DNA of 60,937 nt from Alphaproteobacteria bacterium (GTDB lineage: Bacteria > Pseudomonadota > Alphaproteobacteria > SHVP01): contig VGES01000021.1 in NCBI GenBank assembly GCA_016869765.1, forward strand, positions 1-60,937, given 5' to 3'. The notes under the pieces are model-generated. The model did not search any database and had not been told where the DNA came from. It worked only from the letters and a program-made list of their open reading frames with translations. The position numbers were made by a program, and so were the translations under genes. Positions 45,822 through 53,416 of this stretch are shown piece after piece. Every line of letters begins with the position of its first letter. Within the stretch, counting starts at the first letter, position 1.

Positions 45822-46079
45822 ATGCGCCGTTGGGCCGTCCAAGATGCGAAAGCACGCTTCTCCGGGCTATTGGCGGTCACTGCCAAGGAAGGTCCCCAAA
45901 TCGTGACCAAGCGCGGAATCGACACCGCCGTCCTCGTCCCGGTGAAGGAATGGGAGCGCCTGCAGAGCGTCGGCGGTCGTTCGTTCAAGGGCATGCGACT
46001 CGCCAACGCTCCACGATTTGACATCGCCCTTCCCCGGCGTGGCCAGCTTCGTCGGCGCGCTCCCAAACCGCTACGCTAG
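45822..46079 (+). CDS. Type II antitoxin, Phd/YefM family
   Basis: The 85-residue protein opens MRRWAVQDAKARFSGLLAVT and contains GPQIVTKRGIDTAVLVPVKEW, the standard Phd/YefM fold that binds DNA as a dimer. Its basic C-terminal tail (RRGQLRRRAPKPLR) would cover the toxin. It sits directly behind an 18-base inverted repeat, its likely autoregulatory site. The PIN-domain toxin begins four bases after its stop. Confidence 0.9.
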   Translation: MRRWAVQDAKARFSGLLAVTAKEGPQIVTKRGIDTAVLVPVKEWERLQSVGGRSFKGMRLANAPRFDIALPRRGQLRRRAPKPLR

Positions 46080-46082
46080 CCC

Positions 46083-46495
46083 GTGTATCTTCTGGACACG
46101 AACGTCATCTCCGAGCTTCGTCGCAACAACCCAAATCGGCACGTCGTTCAATGGCTGGAGTCCGCCGACAACGAAGCCCTTTTGTGTCGGCGATGACCCG
46201 TGCGGAATTCCAAGCCGGGATCGAGCGCGCCCGAGACCGAGATCAGGAGAAGGCCCGCGCCATCGAAGCCTGGCTGACCGAGATCGCAACGACTCTCAAC
46301 GTTATCGCCGCCGATGGCGTCATCTTCCGCCACTGGGCACGACTGATGCACAGACAATCTGACCAACTGATGGAGGATGCGCTAATTGCTGCGACGGCGA
46401 TCGCCCGCGGCCTTGTGGTCGTGACACGCAATGTCCGGGATTTTCGCCTCCTCGGCGTCGATAGCCTGAACCCGTTCGCCGTATCGGATGGATAG
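46083..46495 (+). pseudogene. vapC: PIN-domain VapC/FitB-type toxin, frameshifted
   Basis: VapC toxins are metal-dependent RNases. A GTG at 46083 opens MYLLDTNVISELRRNNPNRH with the first catalytic aspartate (Asp5). The frame then ends at 46196. The rest, FVSAMTRAEFQAGIERARD through DALIAATAIA and VVTRNVRDFRLLGVD, follows in another frame to 46495 and carries the other acidic residues. One more T in the T4 run at 46180-46183 would give a continuous protein of about 137 residues (ALFVSAMTRAE). The toxin is therefore inactive as written, or the assembly has an error. Confidence 0.88.
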
Positions 46496-46499
46496 CGCG

Positions 46500-46524
46500 C
46501 GAGGCGGGGAAGGACCTCGCCTCG
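46500..46524. terminator. Hairpin between convergent vapC and valS
   Basis: CGAGGCG (46500-46506) pairs perfectly with CGCCTCG (46518-46524) around an 11-base loop. It sits in the 31-base gap between convergent stops. There is no long T-run, so termination strength is uncertain. Confidence 0.45.
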
Positions 46525-46526
46525 TA

Positions 46527-49199
46527 TCATTTGGCTGGCCCCGCCCCGACCCGCGCCAACGCCTGGAGCAGCTTGGCCTCGGTGGCCGTGAAGTCGGCGC
46601 GCCGCGTGCGCTGTTCCTCGACCACATGCTCGGGCGCGCGCGCCACGAACTTCTCGTCCGCCAACTTCTGGTCGATCTTGGCGATCTCCGCGCGGACCTT
46701 GGTGACTTCCTTGTCGAGGCGCGCGCGCTCCGCGACGAGGTCGATGACGCCGGCGAGCGGCAACACGATCAGCGCTTCGTCGTGCACGATCTGGAGCGCG
46801 CCCGCCGGCACGTCCTCGCCAGGATCAGCCACGGCCAACCGAGCCAACCGCCGGATCGCATCGTTGTGGTTGACCAGCCGGCGCGTCGCCTCCTGGTTCG
46901 CCCCCTTGAGCGTCATCGTGATCTTGGCCGCCACCGGTACGTTCATTTCCGCTCGGACGGCGCGCACGGCGCTGATCAGGCGGATTACCCAGTCGATCTC
47001 GGCGGTGGCCGCGCCATCGATCGGGATGGCGGCGGCATTGAACCAGGGCCGGACGGCGAGATCTTCGGTCTCGGGGATCGGGCTCGCGGACTTGAGCGTC
47101 TGCCAGAGTTCCTCCGTGACGAAGGGCATGAACGGATGCAGTAGGTGCAACACCTGGGAAAGTACCCAGGCCGCGGTCGCCCGCGTCTCTTCTTTTTCGA
47201 GACCATCACCGCCGGCCAGCAGCGGCTTGATGAACTCGAGGTACCAATCGCAGTAGGCGTCCCACGCGAAGTGGTAGATCGCCTCGGCCGCCTCGTTGAA
47301 TTTGTAGGCCTGAATGGCCTCGGTCACGGCCTGCCCGGTACGCGCCAGTTCGCCCACGACCCAGCGGTTCAGCACGTGGCGGCAGTTCCGGGGATCGTAG
47401 GCCGACTGCAGCAGGCAGACGTTCATCTCGAGGAAGCGGGCGGCGTTCCACAGTTTGGTGGCGAAGTTGCGATAACCCTCGACCCTGGACTTGGCGAGCT
47501 TGATGTCGCGCCCTTGCGCCGCCATCGCGGCCAGCGTGAAGCGCAGGGCGTCGGCACCGTATTCGTCGGAGAGTTCCAGAGGGTCGATGATGTTGCCCTT
47601 GGACTTCGACATCTTCTGGCCCTTCTCGTCGCGTACAAGCGCGTGCACGTAGACGGTGCGGAAGGGAACTTCGCCCATGAAATGGATGCCCATCATGATC
47701 ATGCGGGCGATCCAGAAGAAGATGATGTCGAAGCCCGTCACCAACGTGTCGGTCGGATAGTAGCGGGCGAGTGCCGGCGTCTTGTCGGGCCAGCCGAGAG
47801 TCGAGAACGGCCACAGGGCCGAGGAAAACCACGTGTCGAGCACATCGGTGTCGCGGGTGAGCGATGTTTCGCGGCCGTAGTGCAACTTCGCGGCGGTGAG
47901 CGCGGCGTCCTCCGTCATCTCCACGAACACTTTGCCGTCCGGCCCATACCATGCCGGGATCTGGTGGCCCCACCACAACTGGCGCGAGATGCACCACGGC
48001 TGGATGTTGCGCATCCATTCGAAGTACGTGTTCTCCCACTGGCGGGGCACGAACACGACCTCGCCCTGCTCGACGGCGCGAATGGCGGGCTGCGCCAGGG
48101 TCTTGGCGTCGACGTACCATTGATCGGTGAGCCAGGGCTCGATCACGACGCCCGAGCGATCGCCGTAGGGCACCGCATGTTCGATGTTCTCGGTCTGGGC
48201 GAGCAGTTCCAGCGCCGCCAGGTCGGCCAGAATCCGTTCGCGGGCCTTGAAGCGATCGAGGCCGCGGTAAGCCCCGGGCACCTGCTCGTTGAGCCGGGCG
48301 TGCTGGTCGAAGATGTTGATGATCGGAAGCTTGTGGCGCCGCCCCACCTCGAAGTCGTTGAAGTCGTGGCCCGGCGTGACCTTGACCGCCCCAGAACCAT
48401 GTTCGGGATCCGCGTATTCGTCGGCGACGACCGGGATTCGTCGGCCGACGAGCGGCAGGACGACCTGCTTGCCGATCAGCCCGCGATAGCGCTCATCCTC
48501 CGGATGTACGGCCACCGCCGTGTCGCCCAACATCGTTTCCGGCCGCGTGGTCGCCACGACGATGAACTGACCGGGCGATCCTTCGATCGGATAGCGGATA
48601 TGCCAGAGGTGGCCTTTGACTTGGCGCTGCTCGACTTCCAGATCGGAAATGGCGGTCAGGAACTTGGGGTCCCAATTGACCAGCCGGCTGTCTTTGTAGA
48701 TCAGCCCCTGCTTGTAGAGCTCCACGAACACGGTCGTCACCGCGCGCGAAAGCCCTTGGTCCATGGTGAAACGTTCGCGCTCCCAGTCGCAGGACGCGCC
48801 CAGCCGCTTCAACTGGTGGAGAATGGTCCCGCCGGACTGCTCCTTCCACTGCCAGACCCGCGCCACGAACGCCTCGCGCGTCATGTCCGTGCGCCGCTTG
48901 CCCTCGGCATCGAGCTGCCGCTCCACCACCATCTGTGTGGCGATGCCTGCGTGATCGGTCCCCGGCTGCCACAGCGTGTCGCGCCCCCGCATGCGCTCGA
49001 AACGGATCAACACGTCCTGGAGCGTGTTGTTGAGTGCGTGCCCCATATGGAGCGACCCGGTGACGTTGGGCGGCGGGATGACGATCGTGTAGGGCCGCCC
49101 TTCGTTGCGCCGCCCGGCGGCGAAATAGCGGTTGTCCTCCCAGGCTGCGTAGTGTTTGGCTTCGAAATCCTTGGGGGAATAGGTCTTGGCGAGGGTCAT
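46527..49199 (-). CDS. valS: Valyl-tRNA synthetase
   Basis: This class I synthetase charges tRNA-Val. The 890-residue product has NVTGSLHMGHALNNTLQDVL (HIGH motif) and QKMSKSKGNIIDP (KMSKS). It contains the CP1 editing domain (about 200-370, with ATTRPETMLGDTAVAV) and a C-terminal coiled-coil arm (about 825-890). ATG 49199 is the normal family start; 39 further upstream codons have no similarity. In alphaproteobacteria popZ usually lies just upstream; here three plus-strand genes separate them. Confidence 0.98.
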   Translation of the reverse strand: MTLAKTYSPKDFEAKHYAAWEDNRYFAAGRRNEGRPYTIVIPPPNVTGSLHMGHALNNTLQDVLIRFERMRGRDTLWQPGTDHAGIATQMVVERQLDAEGKRRTDMTREAFVARVWQWKEQSGGTILHQLKRLGASCDWERERFTMDQGLSRAVTTVFVELYKQGLIYKDSRLVNWDPKFLTAISDLEVEQRQVKGHLWHIRYPIEGSPGQFIVVATTRPETMLGDTAVAVHPEDERYRGLIGKQVVLPLVGRRIPVVADEYADPEHGSGAVKVTPGHDFNDFEVGRRHKLPIINIFDQHARLNEQVPGAYRGLDRFKARERILADLAALELLAQTENIEHAVPYGDRSGVVIEPWLTDQWYVDAKTLAQPAIRAVEQGEVVFVPRQWENTYFEWMRNIQPWCISRQLWWGHQIPAWYGPDGKVFVEMTEDAALTAAKLHYGRETSLTRDTDVLDTWFSSALWPFSTLGWPDKTPALARYYPTDTLVTGFDIIFFWIARMIMMGIHFMGEVPFRTVYVHALVRDEKGQKMSKSKGNIIDPLELSDEYGADALRFTLAAMAAQGRDIKLAKSRVEGYRNFATKLWNAARFLEMNVCLLQSAYDPRNCRHVLNRWVVGELARTGQAVTEAIQAYKFNEAAEAIYHFAWDAYCDWYLEFIKPLLAGGDGLEKEETRATAAWVLSQVLHLLHPFMPFVTEELWQTLKSASPIPETEDLAVRPWFNAAAIPIDGAATAEIDWVIRLISAVRAVRAEMNVPVAAKITMTLKGANQEATRRLVNHNDAIRRLARLAVADPGEDVPAGALQIVHDEALIVLPLAGVIDLVAERARLDKEVTKVRAEIAKIDQKLADEKFVARAPEHVVEEQRTRRADFTATEAKLLQALARVGAGPAK

Positions 49200-49308
49200 G
49201 GCGGGTCCGTTCGGCGCGCCCTTATAGCATTCCCGAAAACGGCTGCTAACGATGCCCTTGCCAGGAGGCGCCGAAACACCCAAGTTTAAGCGAACCATGA
49301 GGAACGCC

Positions 49309-49866
49309 ATGCGCAAGTCCAGAGCTGTTCGACTAGTGTTGCTTGGTTCGGCCGGGCTGATGCTCAGCGCCTGCGACGAGGCCCCGTCCTCGGATGCGGC
49401 GCTTTACTCGAGCGTCTCGGAGTGTTCGCTCCAGCGCAATCCGAGCGAATGTTCGATGGCCGCGAGCCAAGCCGACGCCATCCGCGTCAACGAGGGGCCG
49501 AAGTTCGGTCGCAAGGAGGAGTGCGAAGCCGAGTACGGGGTCGGGCGCTGCGAGACCCGGACCGACTCCTCCGGTATGTCGATGTTCCTGCCTCTGCTGG
49601 CCGGCTACATGTTGGGCAATCGGCTCGGTGCCGCCCCATACCCGGTCTATCGCGATCGCGACAACAATGCGGTCGCCCAACGCTCGGGTTCCTACGGTGG
49701 GTCGAGCTTCTACAACGTCGGCCGCTTCAACGGTGGTACCGCGGCCCAGCCAGCCACGGTGCAGCGAACGGCGACCACCGCCGTCACCCGTCCGGCGATC
49801 GCCGGCACGACCCGCGGCGGGTTAGGCCAATCGGCCCGCGCATACAACGGTTCCTCGTCGAGCTAA
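49309..49866 (+). CDS. YgiB-like lipoprotein (DUF1190)
   Basis: The 185-residue product is a lipoprotein with lipobox LMLSAC (Cys about residue 22). It has the DUF1190 pattern: YSSVSECSLQRNPSEC, GRKEECEAEYGVGRCE, then a Gly/Ser/Thr-rich tail. ATG 49309 is preferred because GAGGAA lies just upstream; ATG 49297 is an alternative. It lies two bases before a YgiC-like ATP-grasp gene and forms the known ygiB-ygiC pairing. Its role is not established. Confidence 0.85.
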   Translation: MRKSRAVRLVLLGSAGLMLSACDEAPSSDAALYSSVSECSLQRNPSECSMAASQADAIRVNEGPKFGRKEECEAEYGVGRCETRTDSSGMSMFLPLLAGYMLGNRLGAAPYPVYRDRDNNAVAQRSGSYGGSSFYNVGRFNGGTAAQPATVQRTATTAVTRPAIAGTTRGGLGQSARAYNGSSSS

Positions 49867-49868
49867 CC

Positions 49869-50993
49869 GTGGAACGCCGGCGGGCGGCGCCGCGCGCCGA
49901 TTGGCGCGCCCATGTCGAACGCGACCTCGGTTTCACCTTCCACACCGCCAACGGCGTGCCCTACTGGGACGAGAGCGTCTATTACGCCTTCACGACAGAG
50001 GAAGTCGACGCACTCGAAGCGGCGACCAACGAGGTCGAGCAGATGTGCCTCGATATCGTTGACCAAGTGGTCCAGCGTGGCGACTTCGCACGCCTGGCGA
50101 TTCCCGAGGTGGCGTGGGCCGCGATCGAGCGTAGCTGGAAGGCGGGCGAACGCAACCTCTACGGCCGCTTCGATCTGCGCTACGATGGCCAGTCTCCGCC
50201 GAAGCTGCTCGAATACAACGCCGACACGCCGACCGCCCTGTTCGAGGCGGCGGTCGTGCAATGGGACTGGCTCGAGGCAGCGTTCCCGAAGTCCGATCAA
50301 TTCAATTCGATCCACGATCGCCTGATCGCCGCTTGGCGCGCTTACGGTCTCGGTCGCGACACGGTGTATTTCTCGGCCATTGCCGGCCACGCCGAAGACG
50401 AAACCACGGTCGAATACCTGCGGGACACGGCGATCCAGGCCGGTCTCGCGACTGCGCGGGTCGCCATTGACCAGATCGGCTGGAACGGCCAGCAGTTCGT
50501 CGATCTCGACGACCGCCCGATCTCGACCCTGTTCAAGCTTTACCCGTGGGAATGGGCAATCCAAGAAGAGTTCGGCCACCACCTGCTGTCGGGGGCCGCC
50601 AAGGTGATCGAGCCGCCGTGGAAGATGATCCTGTCGAACAAGGCCCTGCTCGTGCTGCTGTGGGAGGCCTTCCCAAACCACCCGAACCTGCTTGCGGCGG
50701 GATTCGAGCGGGCCACGGTCCCGGGAGCCTGCGTTCGCAAGCCACTGTTCGGCCGCGAGGGCGCAAACGTCGAATTGCTCGAAGGCAAGTGGGTCACGAG
50801 CAAAACCTCCGGACCCTACGGCGCCGAGGGATACGTCTTCCAGGCCGACTGTCCATTGCCTGCCTTCGAGGGCCGCTACCCTGTGTTAGGGTCTTGGGTC
50901 GTCGCCTCGCAGGCGGCCGGTCTCGGTATCCGCGAGGACAAGGATCGTATCACCGGCAATCTCAGCCGTTTCGTCCCCCACCTGTTCGAGTGA
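49869..50993 (+). CDS. YgiC-like glutathionylspermidine synthase family protein
   Basis: The 374-residue ATP-grasp-like protein starts at a GTG two bases after the lipoprotein gene. RDLGFTFHTANGVPYWDESV opens the domain. NLYGRFDLRYDGQSPPKLLEYNADTPTALFEAA and the C-terminal SNKALLVLLWEAFPNHPNLL block are family landmarks. The amidase half of GspS is absent. Substrate is unknown; the family ligates amines to peptides. It is cotranscribed with the DUF1190 and DUF350 genes. Confidence 0.85.
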   Translation: MERRRAAPRADWRAHVERDLGFTFHTANGVPYWDESVYYAFTTEEVDALEAATNEVEQMCLDIVDQVVQRGDFARLAIPEVAWAAIERSWKAGERNLYGRFDLRYDGQSPPKLLEYNADTPTALFEAAVVQWDWLEAAFPKSDQFNSIHDRLIAAWRAYGLGRDTVYFSAIAGHAEDETTVEYLRDTAIQAGLATARVAIDQIGWNGQQFVDLDDRPISTLFKLYPWEWAIQEEFGHHLLSGAAKVIEPPWKMILSNKALLVLLWEAFPNHPNLLAAGFERATVPGACVRKPLFGREGANVELLEGKWVTSKTSGPYGAEGYVFQADCPLPAFEGRYPVLGSWVVASQAAGLGIREDKDRITGNLSRFVPHLFE

Positions 50994-50997
50994 CCCC

Positions 50998-51399
50998 ATG
51001 GACTTCCTCCCCACCGGCATCGTCAACTTTCTCGTCTACTTCGCGTCGGCCCTGGTGGCCGAAGGCGTGTTCCTCCTGATCTACCTTCGGATTACGCCGC
51101 ACAACGAGTTCAAGCTGATCCGCGCCGGCAACGTCGCGGCGGCGATCAGCCTGGGCGGCGCCGTTCTCGGATTCACGCTGCCGCTCGCCAGCACCATCGC
51201 CCACAGCGTGTCACTCCACGACATGATCGCATGGTCGGTCGTGGCCCTCGTGGCGCAACTCGTCGTGTTCGTGGTGCTGTCGCTCGCGTTTCGCGACCTT
51301 TCTCGGCGTATCACCGACGACGATCGAGCCGCCGGTACGACGCTCGCGGTCACGTCGCTGACCATCGGCGTGCTCAACGCCGCGTGCCTGACCTACTGA
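50998..51399 (+). CDS. YjfL-like DUF350 membrane protein
   Basis: The 133-residue protein has four membrane helices; helices 1-2 and 3-4 look like an internal repeat. NAAC-type and RAGNVAAAISLGGAVLGFTL segments are typical of DUF350. It begins four bases after the YgiC-like gene. Together with the lipoprotein and synthetase it completes the trio seen as yjfL/ygiC/ygiB relatives. Function is unknown. It is convergent with popZ, nine bases away. Confidence 0.85.
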   Translation: MDFLPTGIVNFLVYFASALVAEGVFLLIYLRITPHNEFKLIRAGNVAAAISLGGAVLGFTLPLASTIAHSVSLHDMIAWSVVALVAQLVVFVVLSLAFRDLSRRITDDDRAAGTTLAVTSLTIGVLNAACLTY

Positions 51400-51408
51400 G
51401 GTCGGCCG

Positions 51409-52143
51409 TTACTTTTCTTCGGAACGATTGACGAGCTTGGTGATTTCGCGCTCGACCAGGCGCTGAACGACATGTGGCAGGTTCTTATCGAGCCAAGCCT
51501 TCAGCATCGGGCGCAGCAGCTCTTTGACCAACTCCTCGAGGGTTCGCGACGGCGATCCCAGGGGTTGGCCACGCAATGCCAAATTCGTCGCTTGAAGTTG
51601 CGCGAAGGCCTCTGAGGCTGCCGACGCAGCGACGCGGTCGACGACATCATCCCGCCGCCGCCCCGGAAGGTCATCGAGCGAAGATTGGACGGGCTCCGGC
51701 TCGGGTTCCGGTTCGGGTTCGGGTTCGGGTTCGGGTTCCGGCTCAGGTTCAGGTTCTGGTTCTGCCTCCGGGGCCTCCGACTCGACGGGGGTGCCGTCAG
51801 CATTGAGCGCGACGACCTTGCCATCGTCGGTCACCATCGCGGTCAAATCGAGGGGCGCCTCGTCGTCCGGCCCCGGCTCGTCTTCAGCGGCCGCTGTCGC
51901 AGGTTCCGGTTCGGGTTCGGGTTCCGGGACCGGTTCGGGCTCAGGTTCCGGTTCCTTCGGAACCGCCTTGAGCTTTGGCCGTTCCTCGGCTTTGGCCGCC
52001 GGTTTAGCCGGCGCCTCGGCCTTGGCCGCCGGTTTCCCGGCCGCCGGCTTGTCGGTCTTCTCCTCGTCTTCCGAGATAATCCGCCGAATCGAGGAGAGGA
52101 TCTCCTCCATCGAGGGTTCTTGGTCGGTGCGCGCGTCGGTCAT
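51409..52143 (-). CDS. popZ: Polar organizing protein PopZ (DUF2497)
   Basis: PopZ assembles into a pole-localised matrix that anchors centromeres in alphaproteobacteria. The 244-residue product has the conserved N-terminal helix [20 protein letters not shown] long disordered proline/glutamate-rich middle contains two Glu-Pro repeats (about 61-81 and 125-153). The C-terminal oligomerisation helices are [20 protein letters not shown] and [10 protein letters not shown]. The repeats come from tandem hexamers in DNA. It lies near tolC and valS, its usual neighbours. Confidence 0.93.
   Translation of the reverse strand: MTDARTDQEPSMEEILSSIRRIISEDEEKTDKPAAGKPAAKAEAPAKPAAKAEERPKLKAVPKEPEPEPEPVPEPEPEPEPATAAAEDEPGPDDEAPLDLTAMVTDDGKVVALNADGTPVESEAPEAEPEPEPEPEPEPEPEPEPEPEPEPVQSSLDDLPGRRRDDVVDRVAASAASEAFAQLQATNLALRGQPLGSPSRTLEELVKELLRPMLKAWLDKNLPHVVQRLVEREITKLVNRSEEK
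51684..51765 (-). repeat. Hexamer microsatellite encoding Glu-Pro repeats, block 1
   Basis: Tandem copies of a GGTTCG/GGTTCC-type hexamer on the plus strand encode a run of Glu-Pro units in PopZ. It is nearly uninterrupted and therefore slippage-prone in steps of two residues. Confidence 0.85.
51901..51962 (-). repeat. Hexamer microsatellite encoding Glu-Pro repeats, block 2
   Basis: A second shorter block of the same hexamer in popZ, broken by one Val-Pro unit. It adds further acidic, proline-rich disordered sequence. Confidence 0.8.
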
Positions 52144-52247
52144 TCACCCACCCGGAGACGTCCGGCGTTAACCTGGCACCCTAAGCCACATATCCACAGA
52201 AATCTAGCCATCTATACAAAATATGGGGTCAAAGCTCCAGAGGGTCC

Positions 52248-53195
52248 CTATTCACGGGATGTCGGCGGCCGGAAAGGCCGCCGGAACACCTGTATCTCGT
52301 GGGCGGTCAGCAACAGAAGCGCGGCCGCCAACGGCAGGATGAAATAAATCAGTCGATACATGATTAACGCCCCGACCAGGGCTTCACTCGTCCCGCCTGG
52401 CATCGCCAGGAGGATTACCGATTCGAAGACTCCGAGCCCGCCAGGCACGTGGGTGAGAATCCCGATAACCACGGCGATCACGTAGAGCCCCATGAAGGCG
52501 TAATACGAGAGCCCGGTCCCCTCTGGCAACAGGACGAACAGAACAGCCGAAGCGAGCGCCATGTCGACGGCTGAAACGACGATCAGGCCCACCGTGACAT
52601 CGAAGCGCGGCAGCGAGAGCAGCACCGAACCGACCTTGAACGGACGATGCATGAGGGCGGCATAGCCGAGATAGGCGGCGGTCAGGACAATCATCGTGGC
52701 CCCCAGGCCGCGGGCCATCCATTCGGGGACCTTGGCCGCCGCAACCACGGCATCGGGGAGCAACAGGAGTGCCGCGGCGGCCACGGCAATGAACCCAAAG
52801 GTCGAGATGACGACACAGAGCACCACGATCTGACCGATCTCGAGCGCGTTGAGGCCATACGCCGAGTAGATGCGAAACCGCATCGTGCTGCCGGTGACGA
52901 GGGCAAATCCGAGGTTGTGGCTGAACGCAAAACTCATGAACGACGCCGATGCGACCTTGGCGTAGGGCGCCCGTTTCGCGACATGTCGTAGCCCGAGGAG
53001 GTCATAGGCCGTCAGCGACCAGTAACTGCCGATCGCGAAGGCAACCGCCAAAACGACCGTCCGCGTCGGCAGGGCCGCAAGCTCGCGGTAGACATCGGCC
53101 AGTTTCAGAGATCCGAACTCGCGCGACAAAATCCACAGCGCCAAGCCGAACATGGCCAAGCTGATCAGCGGCGCAAACCGGTGGAAGTACTTCAC
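52248..53195 (-). CDS. YbhN/lysylphosphatidylglycerol synthase TM-region-like protein
   Basis: The 315-residue protein has about eight membrane helices and lacks the soluble synthase half of MprF, so it resembles the YbhN/AglD flippase-like group (UPF0104). FAFSHNLGFALVTGSTMRFRIY and ILTHVPGGLGVFESVILLAMPG are the key motifs. A lipid-flipping role is inferred from the family. It lies between a TPR-sulfotransferase gene and popZ, all on the minus strand. Confidence 0.83.
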   Translation of the reverse strand: MKYFHRFAPLISLAMFGLALWILSREFGSLKLADVYRELAALPTRTVVLAVAFAIGSYWSLTAYDLLGLRHVAKRAPYAKVASASFMSFAFSHNLGFALVTGSTMRFRIYSAYGLNALEIGQIVVLCVVISTFGFIAVAAAALLLLPDAVVAAAKVPEWMARGLGATMIVLTAAYLGYAALMHRPFKVGSVLLSLPRFDVTVGLIVVSAVDMALASAVLFVLLPEGTGLSYYAFMGLYVIAVVIGILTHVPGGLGVFESVILLAMPGGTSEALVGALIMYRLIYFILPLAAALLLLTAHEIQVFRRPFRPPTSRE

Positions 53196-53416
53196 CGCTC
53201 ACCACGCCCGCCGCGCTGCGGCGACACTTCGACTCTCGCCCGTCGGTGGCCCGCGGGTCGTGCCTTCGTTTGGGGATCGACCGACCCCACCTGCCCCAAC
53301 CGTCCCACCATCCCGCCGGGTTGTCGTTGTTTCGTCCCGGTGTCTCCCTGGAACCGACAGCCTAGCCCCGGGACGGGTGGCGCGCCAGGGTCGGTCTACC
53401 GATCGAGCGACGCCGC
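53196..53416. other. Intergenic region with an inverted repeat, no gene seen
   Basis: This 221-base gap separates the flippase-like and sulfotransferase genes. CGTCCCGG (53333-53340) and CCGGGACG (53368-53375) form a perfect eight-base inverted repeat with a 27-base loop. No supported frame or T-run is present. Confidence 0.4.

Noticed and set aside
51684-51962. CRISPR-like repeat array
   Set aside because: The repeats are contiguous hexamers in frame within popZ, with no spacers.
39964-52198. DnaA-box matches as a replication origin
   Set aside because: The boxes are isolated and far apart, with no AT-rich unwinding region and no dnaA, hemE or parAB genes.
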